Shown piece after piece: positions 12,101 to 24,100 of a DNA stretch of 64,000 bases. The translations under genes were made by a program, and so were the position numbers. Positions within the stretch are counted from its first letter, which is position 1; every line of letters starts with the position of its first letter. The notes beneath the pieces are model-generated. The model was not told where the DNA came from, made no database searches, and saw only the letters and a list, made by a program, of their open reading frames with translations. The DNA is from Cornus controversa (taxonomy: Eukaryota > Streptophyta > Magnoliopsida > Cornales > Cornaceae), in assembly GCA_026545225.1 (NCBI GenBank), contig CM048848.1:43204806-43268805 (forward strand). The letters are read 5' to 3'.

Positions 12101-15100
12101 AGAATTTCCAAGGAGCACTTGCACGTGTTTATTTTTGACCAATCCATGAGGTCACTGGAATTTTGGAAAATTTTAGAGAGCACATGCACCGATCCATATC
12201 CAATATGCACCAGTCCATAGTTGGTTTTTATACATTTTTAACAGGATTCTGAATTGGATGTGCACTCAACCGAAACACATCCAAAATATGTCTAATTAGT
12301 TTCTAATCATTCTTGTTGAAAGTTTGAACCAGAAACTGAGACTCTGATAGAGAGCCGCACAAGGCCTGTGATCTAGACTTAGATGGGGTGAATAGGTCTT
12401 GTAGAATGTACTACCAAATTTTAATTGTTTTTTAAATTTTAACCAACTTATCAAAAATTTAAAAATCACTCAGTCCGTCATTCATCATGCAATAAACAGA
12501 TAAAGCAATAAAAATAATAGACACAGATTTTTACGTAGAAATCCCAAATGGAAAAAACCCCGGGACCTAGTCCAAGCAAACATAATCCACTATGAGAAAG
12601 AAGGTTTACAACCTAGGTTACAATTTTCCAAAACTGTAGAAACCCCTAGTTGACTCCTTAACACAGATCGATACACCAAACACTCCTCGAGTCTCAAGAC
12701 ACGTGTTGCTCATCAACAGTCTTTGCTTCTCACAAATTTACTTCTCTCTCAACTACTAGTCTTCCATTTCAATCTTTGATGATGGATTGAGAATGGTGTT
12801 GAACTCTACAATTGTAGTACACAATGATAGATGTCAAAACACTAGTTCACACTCACCAATTCTAAGAATGACGAATGCAAAAGCAAAAATAAGATTCAAT
12901 TCTTGAACTCCCAATAATGTTCCCTCAATAAGTATTCTAGTTGTCTAGTATTCTGCCCAGATATGGTTTACTTGTAGGCAAAATAGAAGTATGTAGAGAG
13001 AATAGGGTTCATTGTGTTTTAATCAAAAAAATAAACTAGATTTCCACACAGCTTGAACACAGGGTTGGTCGATCAATTGACACAACTCTAGTGGCCCTTA
13101 ATCGATCGAAGTCGAACTTGGGAAAATTCTGTATAGGAAGTTTCCAAAAACAATTTTATGCATATTTTGTAAGATTTAGGGAATCAAATAAGATCAAATC
13201 AAGTATAAATTAGAAACCCAATAATGTATTCATGATCCCTACTTTGGTGAGTGCGTCAATGAGTTAAATTACCTTTTACCCTTGTAGAAGACAATTATGC
13301 AGATACCCTTGAGTGTAGCTTGAAATTCCTTCTTCAACCAAGTGTAGGAGGTAACAACTAACACTAACTAATTTTTAAAATTTCTAATGCAAACTAAAAG
13401 TTAAAACTGAAGTTAAAGACTCTAGTTTTTTTTATGAAATTTTCCAACCTAGATCCTATTGACTTAACAATCTCTTCCTTTGACAATTTCATGACAAAAC
13501 CATAGAAGAATTTAGGGTAAAATGCTCTAACACCCACCAGGTTTCCTTTTATTTCTCACGGAGAATACTTGTGCCAAAAAAAATGGTCAACCTCCGCAGG
13601 TTTGATTGACCTTACCTTGACACCCCCCGGCGTTAGTTCACCATCAGTTCCCCGTCAGTTCCGTTAAAATCAATTTGTAAATGCCAAAAATACCCTCATA
13701 TGTAACACGTGGGCTTGTGTGGGTACTGTTCACCATCTTCTCCAACTTCATTTGCATGTTTCAGGGAACCCCAAACAGCCCCTATTCACACCGACTAGCT
13801 TCTTCCACCATTTTCGACCATCAACAAAAATTAAACCACCCCATTTACCATACCAATCAACTCCTCTTCCACTAATATATCTAATGAAACAAGAATCTCA
13901 CACTAAAATGGTCGAAATCAAAAGTTCCCAAATGCAAAATTTTCAAGGGTTCATACGATTACAACACCGATCCGTTAATGTCGTCACTAACATCTCAAAT
14001 CAATACACACAATCACAATAGCCCTTCAATATATCACTGAAATCATCTTTTAACGCCATTAATACACCAACCAACATCTAGTAACCGTGAAACCACTTGT
14101 GGTCATCAATCCATACAGTTGCTATATGTCATAACATATATATATAGGCACATACCTAATACTGTAAAACTCAAATCATTGACCATGTTGATAAAATAAA
14201 AAATAAAAGATTGAAGAGAGAAATAAAGAATGAAACAACACAAGAACATACGTGATTCGGCCAATACAACCTACATCCACGACACAAAGCCCAAAGGGTT
14301 ACATCACTTTTATTGCATTCTCTCTTAGTTTTTTTTACAATAATCACCTCTATTTATAGGTGAAAGAATACATGTGATAAATATGAAAAATATATTGATG
14401 GATGATTCCTAAAATCACTCCCATGAATCACTCCAATCAAATATTCTATCAAGGCTTAAATCACTTTGCAATGATATTCTCCAACACCCCCTCTCAAGTT
14501 GGTACACGGAGATTTTCTCAAGTGTCCAACTTGAAACTAAATAGTAAGTTGTCAAGAACCCGAGATGAGTTGATCGAGAGATCCGAGACAAGTTGATCCG
14601 AAGATCTGAGACGAGTTGATCTAAAGATCCGAGACTAGTTGATCTTGAGATTTGAGGCGAGTTTAGAGTAGGATATGATAAACCTGCTCTGATACCATGT
14701 TCATAAAAGAAAAAATAAAAGATTGAAGAGAGAAATAAAGAATGAAACAACACAAGAACATATGTGGTTAAGCCAATACGACCTACATCCACGGCACACA
14801 AACCCCATGAAATACCCCCTACGATCTCACGCATGAGGTGGCCAATCTCATACACGAAATATAAGGAATACCTACAATTGATAGCATGCAAGCACAAAAT
14901 ACAAGGATAACAAAATAAATAAATAACTGTGAAAAGAAATCTTAAACTGATAGAATGAATAATCATGAAAGAAAACTGAGAGTCTGAACACTACAACTTG
15001 GAAGTCCTGTAACCCAAGGACCCCTAAACTCAAAATATAAGAAAGATTAAATAATCTAAACAGCATTTAAAAAAGTTTATATCCTGAACATAAAGAAAAG

Positions 15101-18100
15101 AACAGGTCCCTAGTTAGAAAACTGATAAGGGAAGATGACTACCACAATCTACGAACTCAAGACTCTATGCTTGCGGTGGAACCGGCCTGGGACCTGAAAT
15201 ATCAACAAAGTGGGTTAAACCCACGAGCAAGTTTCCTCTACTATCACCCAATCAGAGAACCGGTAAACATACCCTCTATATGAGGACAATAAATAACATA
15301 TAAATACGACTATACCATTTATCAACTAATCTCCCGTCTTAGAAAACAATTAGAACTACGTTCTGACCAACACACCCAGTATCACAATAAAGGTAGAAAA
15401 AATTTATACGTTTTAACAAATGGCAATCCTGACATGCCGAAAATATAAAAGATACCTTATTAGGTATTAGGCAATCTTGACATGCTTGGCAATTCTGACA
15501 TGCCGAAAATATAAAAGATACCATATTAAATATTAGGCAATCCTGACATGCCTACATAATGCGAATTAAAATCCGAAAAAATCCTATCGTCACATTTATT
15601 ATCTAAACAATTAAAATGACACAGCATATCATGCCCATAATCCCATAAACTGATCTAAACATCATATAATTTATCACGAACATTTATAGAAGCAAAGAAA
15701 ATAATTGAAGGAATTTAAACAATTAATTAAAAGAAAACCACGCAATGAAGCCAACACCTCAAATTTAAACATCAAGTATCTAAACCTAGCTCTAATCCTA
15801 GGTTTCCGTGCAAAATCTATTTTTAAAAGTCTTAAATTATATTTTTGGAATTTTCGGTAATTTTAAAAATATTTTCCAAAACAAAAAAAAAAATAACATT
15901 CCAATTTTTGAAGCATACTTTTCATACTAATTCTACAACAAGGGGAACTCATTTCATCTTGAAATTAAAAACCCATGTGTATTTTGTCCCTAAAAGATTA
16001 ATTTGAATTTTTGAAATTTTTCTGGAATTTAAAAGAAATTAAAAAATATATTTTTCCTATTTTTTTCAAATTTAAAATGATTTAAAAATTAAAAACAAAT
16101 ATTTAAATATTTCGGACTGGGCCTAAATTGGGCCCAGTGGTTGGGCCCAACGAGTGGGACCCAATGGGATCTTTCCCGGTCCCCGGCCAGCGCCGGAACA
16201 GGGTGCACGCAGGCCACGTGTCGGAGGCGCGCTAGAACGCGTGACCCTTTTTTTTTTTTTTCCTTCTTCTTCCCTCTTCTTCTCTTTTTCCTATATCTTT
16301 TTCCAGCAATGTGCACATCAACTGCCGCCACTTTTCCGGCCATTTTCCGGCCACCAAAACTCACGTGTGAATATACCATTCAACTCCTCTCGGTCTAAAT
16401 TACGCATTGGTACCAAAATCACCACCAATTATCGCCTAAATCAAAAAGGCCCAATTTCAAGTTTTAGGATTCTAAAATTTTAAACTCAAATTCCCGTCAA
16501 ACCACCCAATGATTTTCCACCAAACTGACAAGGACCATTCGGGAAAGCAAGATCAACAATTTAATCAGAACAAAAACCTTCAAAAACTACGTTTACAATT
16601 AACCCAAATCTCATGTGTATATCTGCCTATATACTCATATATGCACGTATATGCATTAAGAATTTATACCCTAACAGTACTGAGACCACATAATCAAACA
16701 CAAATCTCTTACTATGCATAATCATACTAATACATAATTATATACAAAGATATACATATATATACGTATTATCAAGCAACACAAATTAATCTATGTTTAC
16801 AAGTTCAAAGGGGAAGTGCAGAGATTGAACTTGCGTTGTGATTTTGAACAGAATCACCTTTTCTCCCTTTTTCCGGCGTCTACCGTTTTCTCCCGTGCGT
16901 AGAAACCCTCTGTGCGTATAAACTACTAAACCCTAATTTTTTCTCTTATTACTATTGCTAAATAATTAAACTAATAAATATAAAATATATAGCCCACCTA
17001 TATATAAAGATATATATGGAGCCCAACCCAACAGTCTAGCCTAACCTGCTAAAAATTTAAAAAATAAAAGAGCATGCAGTCCAAACACCTACCTATTTTT
17101 ATTTTAAAAAAAAACTACATTAAAACAAATAATTCACACATAATTAAAAAATAAATCAACACTTGGCAACAATTCAAACATCCATGTTAAACAATTAAAA
17201 ACAGACATTGACTAAATTAACTAGAACATTTAAAAAAAATTAAAACCTAATTAAATAACAAAAAATCCAATTTAAATATCCTCAAATTACGGGTTATTAC
17301 ACCCAAAGGGCTACATCACTTTTATTGCATTCTCTCTTAGTTTTGTTTACAATGATCACCTTTATTTATAGGTGAAAGAATACCCATGTGATAAATATGA
17401 AAAATATATTGATGGAAGATTCCTAAAATCAATTCCATGAATCACTCCAATCAAATATTCTATTAAGTGAGATGGAGTTTCAGAGATGGTGTCAGATTAA
17501 TCATACAAGAGCAAAATTGAGGTTTTGCATTTTAAGTGTGTACGTCAACTTTAAGAGAAGGGTATAACGGTAAAAACACATAAATAGTTAAAAACAAACA
17601 GCAATTAACTCTGACAGGGGTGTCAAAGCCAGTTTTGACACAAGTATTCTCCGTGAACAATTAAAAAAACCTGGGGGGTGTTAGAGCATTTAACCCAAAA
17701 ATTTAACATTGCATCAGAAAATTAAAATATATCTATATTACAATATAATCTCTATTGTTCTCTTTTGAATACTCTTGAATCATCAACACTGATATAGGCA
17801 TGAATATGCCAGAGAATAAATTAGTCATGGTTAGCATCTCTTTGGGTATGAGTGGTTGACTGATTAACCATGTGAGCCTCCCTTCGAGAGGTAACTCCTA
17901 TAGCTCTTCACCATTAAGACCCAGTGATTTAGAGTGTCTAAACCTTCCGATGGGTGAAAAAGATGCACATCTCACAACATGGTAGGGTTTCTTACATTAA
18001 GGATTCCCTAGCAAGCATTATCATATTCTTTCTTTCTTTAAAATTTAGGGAAGGGTATTCCTAGAATAGAAAAATTCGAAGAGACTTTTATATGGTACAG

Positions 18101-21100
18101 TTATGGGAGAGATCATTTGATCTTGGGAGATGTTTGTTACTTAAGTCTGCGGATGGTTTGGGATTGGGTTGTGCGGGTTTCATAGAGACTGCAATTTGCT
18201 TTCGCACCATGATAATGAGTATGAGCTAATCTAGCTCTCAGGGAGACCTATGATTGCCCCTGAAAAGCCATTGGTCATGGATAGGGATGGCAATTTTGTC
18301 CGCCCCGTCGGGTTTCCGCCCCGTCCCGCCCCGTATAGGACGGGTATGGGAGTCAATTTTTTTCCGTAGGGGCGGGTATGGTAAAAAAATTCAAAACCCG
18401 CCGCGGGTACGGGGCGGGTACGGGACTCTATAAGTACCCGCCCCGTACCCGCCCCGCCTATATATTTTATTATTATAAATATATTTATATATATATATAT
18501 ATACAAATTAAGCCTTCTTAATTGTTGTATCTAGACCATGTTTTCATTTTATTTTTTGGTTGTATTAAGACTTATGTTTTCGTTTTATCTTTTGGTTGTA
18601 TTAAGACTTCTTTAATTGTTGGATCAAACTTGTTACTAAGTTATTTAGTTGTGGAATGTATTTTTTGTAATAGGCTATTTAATTGTGGAATCTTGTCATT
18701 TTACTTCTTAAACAGGGGTTATACTACTTTGAATTCTATAGTATCAAACTTGGTACTAGCCACTAGGCTCGTATCTTTTGAAAAAATTAATTTTTGTTAA
18801 TATTTGATATGGTTACAATTTTGTGGGGAGGGGCCTCGCCTTGCCCCGTCTCATTCCGCCCCTTTTGAAATTTTAAACGGGGCGGGGTGGGGCGGGGCGG
18901 GGACGGGGTGAGGTTTCTACCAACGGGGCGGGGATGGGTTTTGAAATTCCGTCCCGTTCTAAACCCGCGGCGGGTTTGGGAATTGTGTTGAAGGTGGCGG
19001 GGCGGGGACGGGTTTAGGCAAACCCGTGCCGTACCCGCCCCGTTGCCATCCCTAGTCATGGATACCCTAGTTTTCTTTTCTTTTCTTTTTTTTTCCCAGT
19101 GAATATGGGTACCCTACTTTTCCTTGTCATGTTATATTCATTTTTGGTGATAGATCTAGAATTTGGTTACGGGAAGACTTGTGTAAAAATCACCCTCTTA
19201 ATAATGCATTAGCTTGTTTATTTCATTTTCTTTTTTAGAATTAAAGGAGTACCATTTCCTCTATTGCTGTTGTTTTAAATAATTATGTCTAGCTTCTTTA
19301 GAAATCTCTATTAAAGATGAGAGTTATTACCCTTTCTTATGTTCTTTAATAATGTGTGCTTGTCACTTATTTTTCAAGTGAGTGAGAATGGTGCCTTGAG
19401 GGAACTTTACAATTCCTTTTTCTCTTTTGTTCACTTATTAAGTGTCAAAAGTTCTGGTCATGCTAATTCCAATCTGGAAAAGAAAGTCAGGGCTATGGTG
19501 TGTTTTGCTCCCGTCGAAAAAGTGAACGCTGACGAGAACCTTTAAGTGAACAAGCCCATATGTGTCAAAATACCAGGAAACCAGAGAAACCAGAGAAATA
19601 CCAAAGAAGCTTTTGGAAAAACTTGCCTCACCTTCTTCCCCAAACCTATACAAGAAAAGTAGATAATATACTATACACGGGAACCCTAACTGATCCTAAT
19701 ATTCAGCCTATATACATGGTAATATATTGTACAGCTAGAGAAGTCCTAAACTGTATAACTTCCTAAATGGTATACATTAATTGATATATGTCTAATAGTC
19801 AAACATGCCTAAAGTGTATACGTTAACATCCCCCCTCAAATTGATGCTGGTAAGTCAACCAACAACAATTTGCCAACAAGAAATTGATGCCGTTGTCGAG
19901 TCATGGCTTTGGTGAAGACATCAGCTACTTGGAGATGAAAAGAAATGTAAGGAAGAGATATCACCTGATTTTCCAAGGTATCGCGAATAGAATGACAATC
20001 AACTTCAATGTGCTTGGTGCGTTCATGGAAGACAGGATTGGTTGCAATCTAAATAGCACTAGTGTTATCGGCATGAAGAGGGGTAGAAGTAGATTGAGGA
20101 AACTCAAGCTCCTCAAGAAGACCACGTAGCCATACAATTTCAGAACAAGCAGCAGACATGGCACGATACTCTGCCTCAGTAGAGGATTTAGAAACACAAT
20201 CTTGTTTCTTACATTTCCAAGAAATTAAGGCATTACCTAAAAACATACACCAACCCGTAGTAGAGCGACGTGTATCCGGACACCCAGCCCAATTAGCATC
20301 ACTATAGGCTAGAAGTTGAAGAGATGAGCTAGTAGGAAAGAACAATCCACGAGTAGCTGAACCATGAAGATAACGGATGATGCGTCGAACTGCAGCAAGA
20401 TGGAGATGTCGAGGAGAAGACATAAATTGACTAACTTGATGAACAGCATAGGAGATATCAGGTCGAGTAGTGATCAAGTAGATAAGACTCCCAACCAGCT
20501 GTCGATAGAGAGTAGGATCATCCAGAAGGTCCCCTTCATCTTTCCTGTATTTGACATTTACCTCCATAGGAGTATCAACAGAAGAAGTGTCCTCCAAGCC
20601 AGCCAAGGTGATAAGATCTTGAATATACTTGTGCTGATTCAAGAAAATACCATTGGCTCGATGATGAACTTCCAATCCTAAGAAGTATGTGAGTTGGCCA
20701 AGATCTTTCATATGGAAAGTTGCATGCAACAACTGCTAAAGCTTAGAAATCAAACCACAGTCAGTGCCAGTAATGATAATATCATCCACATAAACTAAGA
20801 GAATGACTATACCTGAAGCAGACTTGTGGAAGAAGAGAGAAGAATCATACTGACTTTGTGTAAAACTGAAGGAAATAAGTGTACTGCGAAACTTCTCAAA
20901 CCAAGCCCGGGGCGCTTGTTTGAGCCCATACAGAGAACGCCTTAGCTTACAAACATCATGAGGAGAAGAAGTAGTCATACCAGATGGAAGCTTCATGTAA
21001 ATCTCTTCCTGGAGATCGCCATGAAGAAAGGCGTTCTTCACATCCATCTGATGCAGTTGCCATGATTGTGAAGCGGCAATAGCTAAGATGGTTCGAACTG

Positions 21101-24100
21101 TGGTCATTTTGGCAACAGGAGCAAATGTCTCCTCATAATCAATCCCATATTCCTGCTTGTTACCCAGAGCTACAAGGCAAGCTTTGTATCGGTCCAAAGA
21201 GCCATCAGAACGAAGTTTTACAGAGAAAACCCATTTACTCCCAATAGGTTTGATTGTAGGAGGACAAGGAATAATATCCCAAGTGTGATTTTCCTCAAGT
21301 GCCTGAAGTTCTGTTTGCATTGCATTTTGCCAACACTCATGTTCTATGGCCTGTTTGTAGCAAGATGGAATGGAAATAGAGGATAAGGTAGCGACAAGAG
21401 AGACTGGAGAATAGAAACCATACCAATCAGGGGGTCGAGAAGGACGAGTAGACCGACGAAAAGTGGTGGAAGCAGGAGCAGGAGCTGGAGCGGGAGCGGG
21501 ATCAGGTGCCGGATCAAGATCGGTAGGGGGCATAGTGGAAGTGGAATTAGACTCAAGTCGACTACGTCTCTTATACACCAAACCAGGTTTGAACCTTTCC
21601 ACAATTTTCGGGGAATCAGAAAAATTAGGCAGAAGAGATAAAGATGCAGATGGCAGCTCAACATGAGATGGAAAGAAATATTGATTTTCAAAGAAAACCA
21701 TATTCCTAGAAACCCGTATACGACGAGCATGGGGATCATAACAAACATAACCCTTTTGTGGGGTAGCATAACCAAGAAAAACACACTTAACAGACTGTGC
21801 AGTAAGTTTATGTTGTTCATGAGCAGGGAGATGCACAAAACAAACACAACCAAATGTACGAAGATCAGAATATAAAGGAGAATGACCAAACAACTTAAAG
21901 AAAGGAGAAACATGATTTAATGTAGGAGAGGGTAAGCGATTGATCAAATGAACGGAAGTAGAAAGCGCCTCACACCAAAAACGAGGAGGAACAGATGATT
22001 CAAGTAAAAGGGTTCTTACCACATCAAGAAGGTGACGATTTTTCCTCTCAACAACACCGTTTTGTTGCGGTGTCGAAGGACAAGAACGCTGAGAGATAAT
22101 CCCTTTGCTTTGGAGAAAGGCCTGAAACTCATTAGACAAGTATTCGCCTCCAGAATCAGATCGCAAAATCTTAATGCTGGTAGAGAATTGATTCTCAAGA
22201 AGGGCAAGGAAGCGCTGAAAGACTAAAAAAACTTCTGCCTTAGCCCGTAGGTAGTAAACCCAAGTAAAACGACTAAAATCATCAATAAAAGTAACAAAGT
22301 ACTTATAATGCGCATGAGAAACAACAGGTGCAATCCCCCAAACATCACTATGAATAATATCGAAACGTTGTGAGGTACGAGATGCATGAGAAGGAAAAGG
22401 TAGAATTTTACTTTTGCCAAGTTTGCATGTTGTACAATCAAAAGAAAGATCAAGAGAAGAACATGTTTTATTGCCCAATAGACCAGAATTAAACAAAGTA
22501 CGTAGTACATCTGAGTTTGGGTGGCCTAGACGTCTATGCCACATCTTATTTCCAGGACTAACAGCATTACATGCAAAAGAGAGTAAAGGAAAACTAGGGG
22601 GAAATGAGGAAGGAAAAACATGGAGAGGAAACAGTCGTCCCACTTTAGGCCCCTTCGCGATCATCTTCCCGGACACTTGATCCTGCACAACACAACCAGA
22701 ATGAGAGAAATTAATATTGCAATTATTATCAACCAATTGACCAACAGAAAGAAGATTTGTGGAGAGGGCAGGAGACACAAAAACATCAGTTAAGGAAGAT
22801 GAAAGATCACCAACAGCACTGATAGGTAGAGAGCTACCATCAGCGGTGTTAATTTTCATATTTCCATCATAATTTCTGACATTGGAAAGGGGAACAATAA
22901 CATTATTCATATGATTAGAAGCTCCAGAGTCAAGATACCATGGCTGAGAATAAATTTGATGATTACCTGAGAGCCCAAAAGCAGAAAAAGCTGAAAGAAT
23001 CATTTGTTGTACCATTTCAGGAGTGAGTGTGTTCGGGTTTGCTAAGGCTGTAGGAGCAGGAATAGGAACAACCGGCGAGGTAGCAGGCAATGCAGCAGAA
23101 CTAGAGGCACCAGTGGAGGCATGATAAGCAGTACCCTGCTTCCTTTCAGGTCGAATGGGACAAGCAGAGATGATATGACCCGGTTTCTTGCAGTAGTTAC
23201 AAAACTTCTTGGGGCAATCCCGAGCAATATGACCAAAAGTTTTACAACTAAAACACTGGACAGCACGCATGTCTCTACCCTTATGCCTCCCTTGTGCTGC
23301 ATAAGCCACAGGAATAGGTACACTAGCAGGAGCCTGATGTGCCATGGAAGCTTGAGTGAGTAGACGCTGCTCCTCACGAAGAAGTTCACTCAAACAAGCA
23401 TCCAAAGATGGGACAGGAGCACGATTCATCAGATTAGACCGTGCAATTTCAAAGTCGGGTCGTAGTTTCATCAAGAATTGATCTCGCTTGCTGGTTGCAT
23501 GCACTGCTTGGACAGCAGAGAGAGCTGCAGCGGGAACCTTAGCATAAACAATGTCAGAATAGTCAGCCCAAAGAGTTTGAAAACCAGAAAAAAATTCCTC
23601 AATTGAGAGACTTCCTTGTGTGAAATTAGCCATCTCATACTCCAATTGAAAACGCCTAGCAGAGTTGTCTTGGTTGTAAACCGTATTGAGATAATTCCAC
23701 ATATCAGCAGCAGTTTTATAAGGCCTCAAATTGAGAACAAGATGAGGCTCAACCGAGCAAAGGATCCAAGTCATGACCCGAGCCTCCTTAATTTTCCATT
23801 TAGACAAAGCCTCGACATCTCGAGGTGCGGGATCACACCCATCTATATGACCCCATAACTCTTTTCCCATAACAAATAAACGAAATTGAAATTCCCAGGC
23901 AGAGTAGTTCTTACCCGTAAATTTCACAGAAAATGATTCAGAAGTCATGATGCCTGTAAAAATAATAAGTCTAACAACAAAAAAATACCTCCACGTGCAC
24001 ACCAAATGCTGACAACCCAAACACTGACCTCACCAATAAGCACCAAACAGAGTCTCGAGAATCCACAATACACTAGCAGAAAACAGAGTCTCGAGAATCA

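Larger units (their letters stand above)
14186..17467 (-). mobile_element. TRIM-like miniature LTR retrotransposon, split by an insertion
   Basis: Left LTR 14186-14486 (301 bp, TGTTG...CAACA), polypurine tract (plus strand CCCCCTCTC, 14487-14495), internal region of only about 212 bp, and primer site read on the minus strand as TGGTATCAGAGC (about 14698-14687). The right LTR starts TGTTC at 14699, breaks at 14807 and resumes at 17302 (CCCAAAGGGCTACATCAC) up to about 17467. The last 30-odd bp of the right LTR and the TSD are lost. LTR about 300 bp with a tiny non-coding interior fits TRIM architecture. The interior holds tandem GAGTTGATC-type repeats. Confidence 0.8.
13515..17696. mobile_element. 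MULE-type DNA element carrying nested insertions
   Basis: Terminal inverted repeats of about 60 bp. The left end starts GGGTAAAATGCTCTAACACC and the right end, reverse-complemented, starts GGGTTAAATGCTCTAACACC. Both share CACGGAGAATACTTGTG. The flanks AAGAATTTA (13506-13514) and AAAAATTTA (17697-17705) agree at 8 of 9 positions, fitting the 9-bp target duplication of Mutator-like elements. Without its insertions (14186 to about 17467) the element is about 900 bp. It carries no recognisable transposase, so it is non-autonomous. Confidence 0.8.

Noticed and set aside
13719..14021. 100-aa open frame inside the MULE element, a possible captured gene fragment (Pack-MULE)
   Set aside because: The translation ([14 protein letters not shown]...) shows no domain or known family, and the overlapping frame at 13681 is equally open.
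16154..16483. Proline- and serine-rich open frames in both strands around 16089-16483
   Set aside because: They lie inside the 2.5-kb solo LTR and reflect its local GC-rich and poly-T composition, not a gene.
18787..19059. 90-aa minus-strand frame rich in Pro/Arg/Gly
   Set aside because: It is the translation of the GC-rich hAT terminal repeats.
19339..19545. 68-aa plus-strand frame next to the young copia
   Set aside because: No recognisable domain, no splice or promoter context, and it lies inside the reductase intron.
21463..21666. Plus-strand frame starting with alternating Gly-Ala residues
   Set aside because: Antisense shadow of the Pro-Ala repeat in the copia polyprotein linker.
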